From Zopfochytrium polystomum (lineage: Eukaryota > Chytridiomycota > Chytridiomycetes > Chytridiales > Chytridiaceae), in contig JAIVFJ010000071.1 of assembly GCA_025765615.1 (NCBI GenBank), forward strand, positions 186,001 through 250,000: a stretch of DNA of 64,000 bases. The letters run 5' to 3'. The position numbers and the translations under genes are program-made. The notes under the pieces were generated by a model. The model searched no databases, was not told the origin of the DNA, and was given only the letters and a program-made list of their open reading frames with translations. How positions within the stretch are numbered: the first letter of the stretch is position 1; every line of letters begins with the position of its first letter. This document shows, piece by piece, positions 1-11,128 of the stretch.

Positions 1-77
1 GGGAACCCCAGCATTCTGGTGTTTCATCAGATCTGAATGGACTTCAGAACAAAAACAGTCAGCACTGGTTAACTTAC

Positions 78-678
78 CTTTTTTGCACTGAGCACTCTTA
101 TAGTTGTTGGCCACTGGAAGTGGCATGTCTTTTGCTGGCCAAAGCTCTCTGCAAACAGTGCAGTGAAGTGAGTTGTATCGAGCCATTTTCTCGTGAAATT
201 GAGTCATAGCAGTCTTTGCAAAAAGCTGCTCAATCAGAGGACCATTTTCAGCTGCATCAAACTGCTGCAAGTAGTTGCCTTGAGGAATTTGGTCCTACAG
301 AATGCCAATAATTAGTTTGACTGAAGTAAATATGAAAAGTTAGTCAAAGAGAGCGAAACCTGTAGTGTTGGCTCATTTGCCTCATCACTCTCATTCTCAG
401 GCTGTGCAACTGCTTGGTTGTGCTGCGAAACTTTCTCTGCTGCAGCTTGTGCTTCGCCATGAGCAAGTGCTTGAACACGAATGGGTGGATGAATTGGAGC
501 TTGAGTTTGCTGCTCCAACTGGAAGTCTTCTCTGTGCAGAGGCCCTTGAGACTGCTTGGCGCAGCACAGTATCAGTGGCAGTTTGGACTTGAACAGCAGC
601 CTCTCGAGCGCGACGATTGGCTTCCTTTTGTTCTTCAGTCAGTTTCGGTCTGCCAGCTCTTGATCGTTTTGAACCCAT
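78..678 (-). CDS. 5' part of a Helitron-like helicase gene, cut by the window edge
   Basis: Two exons read on the minus strand. Exon 1 (678-360) starts MGSKRSRAGRPKLTEEQ, a basic AT-hook-like start. Exon 2 (294-78) follows a 65-nt GT-AG intron (359-295) in phase 0, and a good donor (GTAAGT, from 77) leads out of the window. Exon 2 holds FHEKMARYNSLHCTVC followed by RELWP and a later CKK. This resembles the Cys-x-x-Cys, W-P region found N-terminal to the helicase in fungal Helitron/PIF1-like proteins (from memory; needs a profile search). Exon 1 needs one base removed, most simply from CCC at 543-545, to join its two halves in frame. It could instead be another transposon ORF with a zinc-binding start. 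The rest of the gene lies left of the window. Confidence 0.5.
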
Positions 679-699
679 TCTGTGTAGCAGGTCTGATTT

Positions 700-801
700 T
701 CCTTTTCCTTTTTTTTTTTTTTTTTTTTGTTTTTTTGGCTTTCACCATGATTCCAATGAGGAAAACAGAACAAAAAAAAAATTTTTTTTCTGCGCAAACA
801 C

Positions 802-832
<31 letters not shown>

Positions 833-1180
833 TCACTCACATGCACGGGCCAGCAGCAGCAGCAGCCTGCGATTCAGGGATGGCAGGCTGTGTTGGGACC
901 TGACGGCAGTGGTGGTGGTGGTGGTGGCAGCTGCAGACGACGACAGCAGACTTACGGACGACGACAACGAGTCGGTTGCAGTGGTTGGACGGCGAACGGT
1001 TGGGGTTGTTGTAATTTCCTTTTTTTCCTTTTCTCCTCTTTTCTATTTTTTCTACTCTTTTTTTTTTGCTTTTTTTTCCATTTTGTCTGCTTTTTTTTTC
1101 TATTTTGTCTGCTTTTTTTCTATTTTGTCTGCTTTCCTTTTCTATTTTGTCTGCTTTTTTTTCCTTCCTGTTTTCTAAAC
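700..1180. repeat. low-complexity tract: poly-T, CA and pyrimidine-rich repeats
   Basis: Starting with a run of about 20 T (708-729), this stretch holds a (CA)n tract near 802-840, CAG/GGT triplet runs (850-950) and four TTTTGTCTGC-type repeats (1080-1160). It sits just upstream of the Helitron-like start. Open frames across it are only repeat translations. Confidence 0.8.
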
Positions 1181-2427
1181 ATTTCTGACAAAACATTGGT
1201 TCCCCTAATTCACTAATCAAAAATCGGGCCCCTGGGGGATTCACGTGTAGAATTAAATCCTCCCCTGCTGCGAGACAGACAGACCTCTGTCAGCCAAAGG
1301 ACATACTGTCGTTGGCTGTCCAAAAATAACAACCAACCCCCGCAACCAAACCATTGTTGGATTGGCGAGCAAATAATTACTGATTCCAACCTCCTGCGCG
1401 CTCGATCAGCGCCCTTCTTGGCTTCCCTTGTGACTACTACTTCCGCACACGCACACACACACCCCACACCCACACACCCCGCCTAAATTTCTGCTGTCAA
1501 ATGACGCTTCGGCTTAACCTTCTTGTTCTTCTTCGTTGGTTTGTTGTCGCTATTAACATTAACTTTATTGTCTCTTTGTTTCGTTGTGTTTCTCCACTTT
1601 CCTTCCCTGTTAACGTGTACTTGGCTTTCTGCCATATTAATACCAGCATATGGCATTTCACTCTTTCCGTCACGCAGCCAACAAGAAGAAAAAAAAAAAG
1701 AAATGCGCCAAGGCGGCAAAACTGAAGGATGTCTCTCGAGGAGTACTCGAAAGGATAGGATAGGGTTGGAACTGCGCTTCAGTTTGGAGTGCGTAAGAGA
1801 AATGGTTGGGCCATTTGGAAAGAAAACGGACAATTGTTACTTGCCGAAGGGAAAAGAATCGGGGGAGGTTCATGTGGGTGCGACGAAGGGAGGGAATCAA
1901 GGCCACATGATGCTTCAAACTTCTCAGCCTTGAGTAAAAACCTGGCGATTTGGTCGGTATTAGGAAGCCTTACTGGCAAGCCCATTCTCCCAATCATTTT
2001 GTTTCTTGCTTTTTGAATACAAACATCCATCAAACATATGCTGATTCCTTGCCGCATCAGGGAACTCCGTCAAGAGAAGATACGATTTTTGGACGAAAAT
2101 TTTGACGCAACTGCACCGCGATTCCTCCCACCACGTGATGCTGCACGCGTTAGTAAATCGGCGTTTGCTCTGGACCCTCACTGGATGAACCTTGCTTTGC
2201 TCCAATGACGGAGCTTCACTGCAACAAACTTCGTCGGTGCCTAGCAAAGAGGATTGTTCGCGTGTATTCAATTTTGAGGAAAAAGTGGCCGTGTAGTACT
2301 ACCACTTTCTAATCTCTCTGAGCTTCACTTGTATCTCCCTCCTCTTCTCGCATCTTTTGACTCGACTGCTCAGCGGAAGCGATCACCCGAAAGCCCACCC
2401 TGTTCGAGTAATGTTCTAAGCAGATTT
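1181..2427. other. intergenic, no gene recognised
   Basis: AT-rich sequence with short CA repeats near 1445-1480 and an A-run near 1690. No frame shows a conserved motif or a convincing exon chain on either strand. Confidence 0.6.
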
Positions 2428-2835
2428 TTAAATGTGGTTTTCAAAGCGTCGAAGGCGTGCTAGGGTCTTCTTATACCTAGTGCAGCACTCACCAAAGAGA
2501 GCACTCGCCCGCACTATCCCAGCGGACGCTTCGCTCCTCAAATCACGCGATTCCGCGGCCCGCAGCGCCTCTTTGAGGACGTCGAGGACGAGCAGGGCTT
2601 CCTGCTTGCGGTTGTCGGCCGTCTTGATATTGAGGACTTGAGCGACCAGGTTCTCGCGCGTACCGCCCGCCTCTGCCAGCTGCTCGATCTTGAGGTCGGC
2701 AAGTGTGAGCTTGGCGAGGTAGCGCAGGTATGCGCTTCTCGTAGAGTAGCTGCTGGTCGATCCTGTCTGTGGCAGCGTCGGGCACGCCGCGTGTCGCGAT
2801 CCGTGTGGGTTTGTAAAGGTGGTGTTCATTGCCAA
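2428..2835 (-). CDS. conserved helical protein, paralogue of the next gene
   Basis: A 135-aa single-exon frame with ATG at 2835 and TAA at 2430-2428. Residues about 35-115 align with the neighbouring minus-strand gene: YLAKLTLADLKIEQL here against HLARLTVTDLQIEEL there, then VLNIK/VLKIK, KQEALLVLDVLKEALR/RQEAMAVLASLREALR. The shared region is charged and leucine-rich with heptad-like spacing, so it is probably helical or coiled coil. No enzyme motif is visible. The two genes are in the same orientation about 570 bp apart, so a local duplication is the simplest explanation. I do not recognise the family. Conservation between the two divergent copies is what supports it as coding. Confidence 0.6.
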   Translation of the reverse strand: MAMNTTFTNPHGSRHAACPTLPQTGSTSSYSTRSAYLRYLAKLTLADLKIEQLAEAGGTRENLVAQVLNIKTADNRKQEALLVLDVLKEALRAAESRDLRSEASAGIVRASALFGECCTRYKKTLARLRRFENHI

Positions 2836-3400
2836 ACGAAATCTTTGTTCCTAGTTTGCAATCTTTCGTTGTTCGTGTTCCCAAGAGCGCTTTTGCGTTT
2901 TTTTATTTTATTTATTTTTTTGTTCATTTCGGACTGGTTTGAATATGTAGAAGAAGTTTGAGGTCATCTTGCAAGCGAAATGTCTAATCGAATCGCGATT
3001 CATTAAAGCGCGGCGGGTTCGCGCCAAACCTTCTGGTCGCCGGCAACAAAACAAAATTTTTTTTGACAGATCAAGCTTCAAACGAGAATGGGAATTTCGA
3101 TCGCAATCGCGAGTCTTTTCTTCTTATCACTCGGGCTTTTTTCTCGCTCGCAGAACTACTAAACAGTGGTTGAGGAGGTCCTGACAGAGTCGCTCTCTGC
3201 CCTTTCGGCGAGTCCATTCACCTTTTCACTTTTCTCAGCGATTTCTTCAACGACACTGCTACTTGAATTAAGAGATTTGCGAGTTACAGTAGCGCCCACT
3301 TTTGCTCGAGTTGCCCTCATTAAAATTATTCGGCGAAGTGATCGGAAACGGTGGTGACCTCTGTAGCTCCTGCAGAGGTTTCATCGGGAGAAGCATGTTG
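2836..3400. other. intergenic between the two paralogues
   Basis: AT-rich spacer, presumably the promoter of the 2428-2835 gene on the minus strand and the 3' flank of the next. No further coding signal seen. Confidence 0.5.
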
Positions 3401-4060
3401 TCAGTTCCGTTTCAAGTTCTCCATCGCGCCAGCTCTGTTTGTTGCAATTGCGAACCTGGTTGAAGGGACAGGAATGGTGCGTTCGGAATGCTTTCGGTCG
3501 TCCTCTGAGGATGTTGGCTCCTTGTCCACACCTTCTCCTTTCCCGGAAGTGGATGGCCGGTTGCTTGACGTCACAAGCGGCTCGTCTGATTCCCATTCAC
3601 GTTCTGATTTACAAGTTTGAAACAAGGGACGCAATAAGCTTCGCAACTGATGTCGTAGGTTTTTTGTACCAATGAGATGGATCGCCTTGATGGTTTCACG
3701 GACGATCTCTTCCCGTGCGTGCCCAGGCTTTGCATCGCGCAGGGCCTCCCTCAAACTCGCGAGGACGGCCATGGCTTCTTGCCGTTGCTTGTCCAGAAGC
3801 TTGATCTTCAGCACTTTGGTGACCAGCTCCTTGCGCCAGTTTTGCTCCTCGACAAGCTCTTCAATTTGAAGGTCTGTAACCGTCAACCTTGCAAGGTGCC
3901 TTACGAACGCGGGTTGCGCGATGGGGTCGTCGTCGTTTTCTTGGGTCTGCGCTGGGCCGGTGGTTTCGGTGCCTGAGCATGCTGTCGAACGTAACGGGGA
4001 GCGAGGCAGCGTGACAAAGGCAGACGCGAAATTTGAGGTGGAGCCGAACGATTTCTTCAT
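3401..4060 (-). CDS. conserved helical protein, longer paralogue
   Basis: A 219-aa single-exon frame, start ATG at 4060. Residues about 50-135 carry the helical domain shared with the 2428-2835 gene (LARLTVTDLQIEELVEEQ, KVLKIKLLDKQRQEAMAVL, SLREALRDAK). The C-terminal third (SNRPSTSGKGEGVDKEPTSS and onward) is polar, Ser/Glu-rich and probably disordered; it is absent from the shorter copy. The N-terminal 45 residues are also low complexity. No signal peptide or membrane segment. Function unknown; the copies probably diverged after tandem duplication. Confidence 0.62.
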   Translation of the reverse strand: MKKSFGSTSNFASAFVTLPRSPLRSTACSGTETTGPAQTQENDDDPIAQPAFVRHLARLTVTDLQIEELVEEQNWRKELVTKVLKIKLLDKQRQEAMAVLASLREALRDAKPGHAREEIVRETIKAIHLIGTKNLRHQLRSLLRPLFQTCKSEREWESDEPLVTSSNRPSTSGKGEGVDKEPTSSEDDRKHSERTIPVPSTRFAIATNRAGAMENLKRN

Positions 4061-4377
4061 CGTGTTTCACGCGTACGAAAGGCTTTATTTTTCTACCCGC
4101 ATTTACTTATTGGCTGTTGACATCTAGCGAATTTTTCGACTTTGATGACATTCGAACTGTTCTAATCCGAAAAAAAAATTGTTACTCTCATTTATTTATC
4201 AGGAGAATTAATCTAATTTTTCATTGGGCAATTTATCCGCGCTGGATCATCCGAGTACCAACTGATGAAGTGTTTTTTTTTAAACTAACAGCACTACTAA
4301 TTGCGCGTGCAGTATTATAATCAGTGGAAAGATATGTACCTTCGCAAACTATTCCCTCTCAAACAGTCACAATTCTT
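4061..4377. other. intergenic, AT-rich
   Basis: Short AT-rich stretch holding the likely promoter of the 3401-4060 gene. Nothing else seen. Confidence 0.5.
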
Positions 4378-4698
4378 CTAGACTAGAATATGAGGCAAAC
4401 TCTGAGGCGGTCGCTGTTGCGTTCGAAGAACGCACCCCCAAGTTCGTCGGAATAAAGAAGAAAAAGATTCCCTATCAACCATGTCAACGCGCGTCGCAGA
4501 CACGATCAACGCGTCCGGGGTGCGAAAGTGGGCACCGACTGCACCGGGAACGCCTATACGTTCGATGACATGCTCGACGATACCGCGGTCGCCAAGTGAC
4601 TTTAGCATACGCACGGGAGCCGCGTACTCCATCGATAGCCGCCTGATACCACTTCGAGACATCGCGTTAGAATGGTAGCTTGACTTCTTTTTTCTCAT
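4378..4698 (-). CDS. small hypothetical protein
   Basis: A 106-aa frame beginning MRKKKSSYHSNAMSRSG; the inner methionine at 4662 is an alternative start. The middle (IRRLSMEYAAPVRMLKSLGD, then RGIVEHVIERIG) looks protein-like and amphipathic, and third-position GC use is higher than in the flanks. A very basic N-terminus could be mitochondrial, but this is speculation. No family recognised. Lack of a homologue to compare keeps confidence low. Confidence 0.35.
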   Translation of the reverse strand: MRKKKSSYHSNAMSRSGIRRLSMEYAAPVRMLKSLGDRGIVEHVIERIGVPGAVGAHFRTPDALIVSATRVDMVDRESFSSLFRRTWGCVLRTQQRPPQSLPHILV

Positions 4699-5014
4699 GA
4701 CGGAGAGGAACTTGCGGCGCTGATTTAATCTTTCCCACTTAGGGTTTTAAAAGTTCTCAGTGTTGGGGGCGTATGCTTGCAGCAAGTCGATGATGCCTCT
4801 CTCTTCAATGAGCTACGATACGGCCAGATTCCGTGTCAATTGATGAATATAATATGCCCAGGGAGCGTCAAGAGAATTCACGAAGCTCGGACTCCTTTCG
4901 CTGCGCTGGAGAACTTGGCGGCGTTTGCTACGGGTATTGCTCCAGCTCTCGCGCTGCATCTGCCGCTGTCTCACTCCTCCACATACATATCCTTCCACCA
5001 CTCCTTACACAGCC
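4699..5014. promoter_or_regulatory. shared upstream region of the RhoGEF gene
   Basis: Divergent promoter between the small minus-strand frame and the RhoGEF. Pyrimidine-rich near 4970-5010, just ahead of the ATG. No classical TATA box seen. Confidence 0.35.
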
Positions 5015-8000
5015 ATGGTTCACTACGGCTTCGAGCGCAAAGGCCTGTTCCGTCCCTTTGACTTTTTCCACGTGAACGCGCGAGGCGACGCCATGATCCT
5101 CAAGAATCTCCTGGAGCTCGCGATCTGCGCCGCCGAGCGCGCCGCGGGGGACAAATCGACCATCACCACCAGTACGGACTCGGTCTCTGCAAAAGGCTTC
5201 GCCGTCGACGGCTTCAACCTCGCGGCCGCAAAAGACGCGCTGGAAAAGCTCGCCGCCGACACCGCGGTTCTCCCGACGCCTACCGGCGCCTCCATCTCCG
5301 GGAGCCAGCCAACCATCGCGACTACGCCGACCGCGCACCAGGCGCCGGCGACCAACGCATCGGTGCAGACCGACGGCGATCCTCAGACGAACAGCACGCA
5401 GTCCCAGTCTGCCGGCCCGGCCAAGCCAGCGCCCGCAGCAGCGATCCCAGCGGGTTTCGTTGACCCTCCCCCATCCGAGCCGCACGGACCCGACCCGCAG
5501 CCCGCACGACCGCCGTCGATCACGGTCGCGACGTCGCCCGCGGCGCTGTCGGCGTCGTGGGCGCCTAGCCCATCCAGCTCGGTCCTCTCGCGCGCATCGA
5601 CGGACGGCGGGGCGACGTTGGTCTCGGACACATCGCCGACCGCGTCCATCGCCGTCGGCGCCGCCGCGTCGCTCAAGCCTGACGTCGTGACCGATGGGCT
5701 CGGCTCGCGGGCGTCGACCGCCGGCGGCAGCGGTAGCAACGCAGCCGGAGACGTCGCCTCGCTACTGCAGGCGCACGTGGACGCGACCGCGGCGACACTA
5801 GCGGAGCTCGTAGCGCGGGCGATCGCGGCGCAGACGCAAGTGCTGGACGCGCGGCTTGCGCAGATCGCTGGGGAGCTGGACGGGGTCGGGCGGCGGGTGG
5901 CGACGGTGGAGGAGGCGATACTCGGGCAGTCGGGGTCTAGTGCGGGGATGCCGCTGTCCGAGGGAGGGGGGGTGGGGGCGCGGCGCGGAGGGATGCGGCC
6001 GCGGTTGAAGATTTCGGGGTCGACGGGGACGATTAATTTGGCGGACGAGGAGGAAGGAGACGCGGGCGGCGGGGCTGCGGGTGGGCGACGTGGATCGTCT
6101 TCCCGGAGGCGGGGATCGACGGACTCACTATCGGGGACGGGTCTGGGGAGCACGGGGTATGACGGGAGTAAAAGGCTGTCGTTGTTGGACAAGGCCAAGA
6201 AGCGGTTGAACCAAGAGGGGTCGGTGCCAGCGGGTCCAATGAGCGGAGGTGGAAGCGGGTCGGCGGGAACGCTCAACACGCCGGGCGCAAAGAGGGGTAG
6301 TGACGGCGGCTTTTCGCCATACATGTCCTCGCCGTCTCTCTTGGTGGGGTCTCCCGGAGCCGGGACTCCGCGTTCCATGTTTCCGCGCTTACCGGCAGAG
6401 ATTGCGTGCTCCGGTCTTCCCAAAGCGGAGCTAATGAGGCTGTCGGTCGTCTATGAGTTTATTGACACGGAAAGGGACTACGTGAACGATCTTTTGACGA
6501 TGATGAACGTAAGCCCAGTTTTCGGAGCTGCTACAGATAGCATAAACGGTTGTCCTCTCACTAAGCTGTTGCTACTTCACAGTACCACAAATCCGAGATT
6601 AAGGCCTCTAGGATAATAAGCGAGATGGACCGCAACAGCTTGTTCTCAAATGTTGATCAGCTGGTGGAGGCGAATTCGGTTGGTTGCCACCGAAAGTCGA
6701 AGGACTGCTTCTTAATCGTTCAAACCGCAGACTCTGCTCAGCAAGCTTTTAGCACGTCGAGAACAAAATCCTTTAGTTGAGTGCATAGGTAAATTTAATT
6801 TTATGCATTGCATAATCAGAAGGTGAATGCCTCATCATTCGTGAACGCAGGCGATATCATTTGGGAAGCCGCCGAGGTACCATTCAATCGCCGAACAAAT
6901 TCTTCATTAAACTTATCGGCTCGCCGATACAGAGCTTGAAAGTCTACACAATCTACTGCGCAAATTATCCATTAGCAATCAAACTCCTCAAGCAGCTCCA
7001 GATGCAGAGTGACTTCAAAGATCAGCTGCAGCGAATGATGCAAAGTGACGAAGGAAGAGGCTTGAGCTTGGAATCGTTTTTGGCAAGTATTTAGATTTGC
7101 ACTTCTTCCAAACTGAACTAAATCGAAAAATTAGATCAAGCCAGTTCAGAGGATTTGCAAGTGAGCTTTCTGTTCAAGCCCATTGATGTCTGATGCTTTG
7201 CCCTAAACATTCGCAGATACCCACTGCTTCTCCGCGAACTCCTGAAAAACACGGATAAAATGCACAAAGACTACGCACATGTGGAGAAAGCAATTGAACT
7301 TGTCGGAGCTGTTGTAACCCTTGTGAATGAAGCCACTGACGCGCTGGATAAGAGGGAAAAAATTCTTTCGATTCAGTCCAAAATCGATTCTGTAATAGTA
7401 AGTCTATCGCAAAAGAATCGAATTTTTATTTAGCACAATCTTTTAGCCGTTGACCCTGGAGCACAAAAAGCTCGTAAAGGATGGAATGGTCAACTACGTT
7501 ACAAGCGGAAAAGTTAAAGAGAAGTACCTCGTACTGTTTACAGATGTTCTTCTCGTTTGCAAGACCCCCGTGAGAGGCCGGAACCAGCTCGAGAGCATCT
7601 CTTACATTGGAGATCTTTCTTTTAAGTACGACTTTAAAAACGGTTCGCATTGGGGAAAATGGGGGTGTTGCCATTACAGGGATAAGATGAAGAAAGCAAA
7701 AAGGAAAAACTCTAACCGTCTATCACCAAAGACCCTCTTACACGAGGCCTCAAGCACTACTTCCAGCTTTCGAACGGAACAAGAGAGCCTCTAACCTTTT
7801 CGTTCAGCGGTGACGACGAAAAGACCCGCTGGTCTGACGCATTCCTGACGGCGATTCGATCGGTGCAAACGTCGGGCTCGGATGGATCGAACAGCGGAGG
7901 CGGGGCCTCGAGTCCGTACGCAAGTGGGAGACGCAGCAGCGGAAGCGGAGATCTGTTCGATGGTGGCTTTGGATTTGCGTTGGGGAGCCGAAAGGAAGGA

Positions 8001-8727
8001 ATGAGCCGGGGTGGAAGGAGGGGCGCTGCTTCAAACGGAGGAGGAATCGGCATCGGAAAGAAAGTAAGCGCTCTCCAGAATTTCAATTGGTCGACTGGGA
8101 TATTGAAATGGCTTTATAAGGATCCAAACAAGCGAACGAGCTTGTTATCCGTGGTAACATGTTCGATTGTCTTTGGCATTTATTAAATGTTCGATGCGAT
8201 TTCTTCTGCAGTACGCGTCCAACGCAGGCGATGATGTAAGAAGTCATTCCGTGATTTGCCGTTTAACTGAGCTAGTGTTCAGGATGGAACCGAGCAAGTT
8301 GAAGTCGAAATGGTCGAAATCAAGAATCAAGTGTGGAAGCGGGCGATGGCAGCGACAGGCCATTACTTCTTCTAGTATGAGACACCAAACCATTCACTTT
8401 TGTTCCGTCAGCTAACCGTCCTGTAGCAACACCGTTACCAAGGAAACAACCTGGAAGCTACCGGAGGTGTACACCGTTCTTGACCCTGCCACTGGAAAGC
8501 CGTACCCCACCGAAGAGGAGTTGGCAGCGGCAGCGGAGGAGGCGAACGCTCGGTCGCAACAGCAGGTTCCGTTGGATCAAGCGGGCGAGGAGGAAAGTTT
8601 CGAGCCAGAAATAGTGAACGGCTGGCCCGAATGGCGTCTTGTCGACCGCGGGGATGGTAATCCGTACTACTTCCACGAGTCTACGCTGGAGGTGTCGTGG
8701 TATCCGCCAGGCACCGCCTGCAATTGA
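5015..8727 (+). CDS. Rho guanine-nucleotide exchange factor (DH-PH) with two C-terminal WW domains
   Basis: The product should load GTP onto a Rho-family GTPase, acting at membranes or the cytoskeleton. Start ATG at 5015 is in a strong context (AGCCATGG). Exons: 5015-6508, 6583-6678, 6746-6788, 6851-6876, 6933-7082, 7135-7160, 7217-7397, 7447-8063, 8121-8153, 8212-8235, 8283-8374, 8427-8727. Residues 1 to about 470 are Ser/Ala/Gly-rich and disordered. The DH domain follows: VYEFIDTERDYVNDLL, YCANYPLAIKLLK, then ESFL joined to IKPVQRICKYPLLLRELLK. The PH domain has KYLVLFTDVLLVCK and ends in KTRWSDAFLTAI. WW1 is split by an intron (KRAMAATGHYFFY, then NTVTKETTWKLP); WW2 reads NGWPEWRLVDRGDGNPYYF. 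One intron is GC-AG. Inside the PH domain two extra bases (A5 at 7705-7709, CC at 7748-7749) must be discounted to keep frame. Confidence 0.88.
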
Positions 8728-9344
8728 TGAGGGAATAGCTCTGAAACTTCAGTCGAGTCTATTACCCAAAAATCTGGTGCTTCCCTCCGATTTTAATGCC
8801 CCTCAAACAAAACTGAAAGATGTTGCATCCACGGGGCCTCTTGTGCCAGCGTTCGCACCCATCTATTGGCAATTGTGAATCACGCACGGCCTTCAGAAGT
8901 TCGCAAATGTCACCTTTTCCATTCCGACAATTCCGCGTGCTGCCTTTTACCCACCTCGCACCGGGTCGGCCAAAAACAGAACCACAACACCATTCCCGCC
9001 CGCCGCCCGTTACGCACGCTTGCAAACCCATCGCCGCCCATCGACCTCTTCAGCTCAATAAATTACTCCGCCTCTACTGCCACTGGCCGTTCGCTGCGGG
9101 TCCGTCCGCACGATCTCCCCAACCCCCGACTCTTTTCCGGCGCACACCACCACCCAACCGCCACGCGCGCCCTCCGCCGATCGTGCCCATCGCCGACGCC
9201 GCCGCCGCCGCGGGCGCCGCGACCGCCACCGCAACCATCAGCGCGCCTCCGCACCGCCTCCCGCACCTCGACGGCGCGCCCCCGCCGCCGTCCCACCACC
9301 ACCCGCACCCCCACCAGCAGTCCGAGCACCACCCGCTCGCCCCG
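8728..9344. promoter_or_regulatory. 5' region / possible N-terminal extension of the phosphatase gene
   Basis: The frame of the next gene is open back to an ATG at 8820, so an N-terminal extension of 175 residues is formally possible. The encoded sequence is Pro/His/Arg-rich with repeats of CCACC and no conserved motif, more like a GC-rich 5' UTR. Not resolved from sequence alone. Confidence 0.4.
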
Positions 9345-11128
9345 ATGCCGTCAGCCGGCGACGACGCGGACCGGGTGCAAATGCCGCCGCCGCCGCTGCA
9401 GACGGGTGCAGCGGTGGCCGCGGGGACCCACCACCAGCAGCAGCCGCCGTCGCCGCGGATAGAGAACACGCCGCAGTCGCCGGTGCTGCCGGGGCCGCCG
9501 CCGCCGCTCCCGGTGTCCGTGGGTGCTGCGGAGGCTGGGGGTGCAGAGGCCGGCGGGGCGGCGGCAGGGCCGCGATCGGGGGTGGAGTCGCTGATCACGC
9601 AGGTGGCGAACCCGGCGGAGCAGCAACAGCAGCAGCAGCAGGAGTATCCAAGCCATCTGATCACGCAGGTCACGCCCCAGACAAGTTGCGTCAGTTGGTC
9701 ATTTTTTGTTTCGTTTGTGGAAGCTGCAGGGGTGAAGTACAGCTACATAACGCCTTTCAGCATCTAACCCACTTTACGTCATTTCTTCCCCACCCTCCTA
9801 CTCGGGACCTTCCCCCCAACATAAAAACCAGTGCCAACTACCCAAGAGCCACGCACCCGCCCGACCCCGCAACCTGCTCCGACGACCGTCAACACACAGC
9901 GGCCGACGGCGGCGCGGGCGCCGCGGTCGCCTCTGCAGCGGCTGCTCGCGTCGTGCTGCGGGTGCATCGGCGCGGGCAGCGACGACGGCGACGGCGACGG
10001 GTACGAGATGGGCGGGGGAGGCGGGAAGGGGAAGGCGGCGGCGGACGCGGCGGGGGGAGGAGGAGGCGCCCGGATTATAAAGTCCAGCTCGGTCGCGGGG
10101 TCGCCGACGACCAAGGTGAGGCCCTCGTCGGTGGTAAGCGAGAGATTTTTCGCCAAAGGGGGGGGGGGAGTATGGGAGCTCTTTTGTGGGAGTTGGTGTG
10201 GCTGCCTTAGTGACCGACGAGTCTACCCTGTTTTTATTCCGAGTTGCAGTGGCCAACTCTTGTATCTGGTGCTGAAACTTGTTCATTTTTTTCTTTGCTC
10301 TTCAGATGCCCGAGAAAAAGTGGCTGCTCGGGCCACTAGCAAAGGAGGACGCGGGGAAAAAATGCCTCGTGCTGGATCTAGATGAAACATTGATCCACAG
10401 TTCGTTTAAGGTAAGGGGGCTTTTCTCCTTTGCGATACGTGAAAAGCGTGTTTCTGGCCCTTTTATTCACTGGAAGAGTAAGTAATTGACGCGCCCGCCC
10501 GCAGCCCGTAGCGAACGCGGATTACATAATACCCGTAGAAATAGACGGTACTGTGCACAACGTGTACGTGCTGAAGCGGCCTGGGGTGGATGTCTTCTTG
10601 CAGCGCCTTGGGCGGCAGTTTGAAGTTGTTGTCTTTACGGCGAGTTTGTCCAAGGTATGCTAGTTGCTGCTCTCCCTCTCCCTGCTTTCTTTTTTGTGCT
10701 CCATTGGCGGATCTGACCACCCCGCTTTCACGTAGTATGCAGACCCGGTTCTTGACATGCTGGACAAGTACCGAGTCGTAAAATGGCGTCTGTTTCGAGA
10801 GGCGTGCATCCACCACAAAGGGAATTACGTGAAAGTAAGACCCCAAACGAGCTTTCCCGGTTTTTTCTGCTTTTTTATTAAATTTTTTTTTGACCAACCT
10901 TTCGTCTCTCCCCAGGACCTCGGCCAACTCGGTCGCAACCTCAAAGATGTCATCATCCTCGACAACTCGCCCGCGTCGTACATCTTCCACCCGACCAATG
11001 CGATCCCGATCTCGACGTGGTTCAATGATCCGACGGACACGGAGCTGCTGGACTTGATTCCGTTTTTGGAGGACTTGAAGTTGGTGGAGAACGTCATGGC
11101 GGTTTTGGGGAACGATGTGAGCGACTAG
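9345..11128 (+). CDS. SCP/Psr1-like CTD-type phosphatase (HAD superfamily)
   Basis: A small C-terminal-domain phosphatase-type serine phosphatase; yeast Psr1/Psr2 and animal SCP1-3 are the closest known types. Exons: 9345-9684, 9832-10115 (or 10133), 10306-10410, 10505-10654, 10736-10834, 10916-11128; all joins keep frame. The catalytic DxDxT motif is in [15 protein letters not shown]. It is followed by [44 protein letters not shown] and the acidic [19 protein letters not shown] end, as in the family. The first about 200 residues are Pro/Gln/Gly low complexity with an unusual [10 protein letters not shown] cluster. In Psr1 N-terminal cysteines anchor the protein to the plasma membrane; a similar lipid anchor here is inference. 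Start chosen as the last upstream ATG before the low-complexity domain. Confidence 0.85.

Noticed and set aside
5383..6423. 346-codon minus-strand frame opposite the RhoGEF head
   Set aside because: Mirror of the low-complexity Ser/Ala-rich coding strand; no independent support.
9063..9673. Minus-strand Cys/Arg/Gly-rich frames opposite the phosphatase head
   Set aside because: Reverse reading of CAG/CCG repeats.
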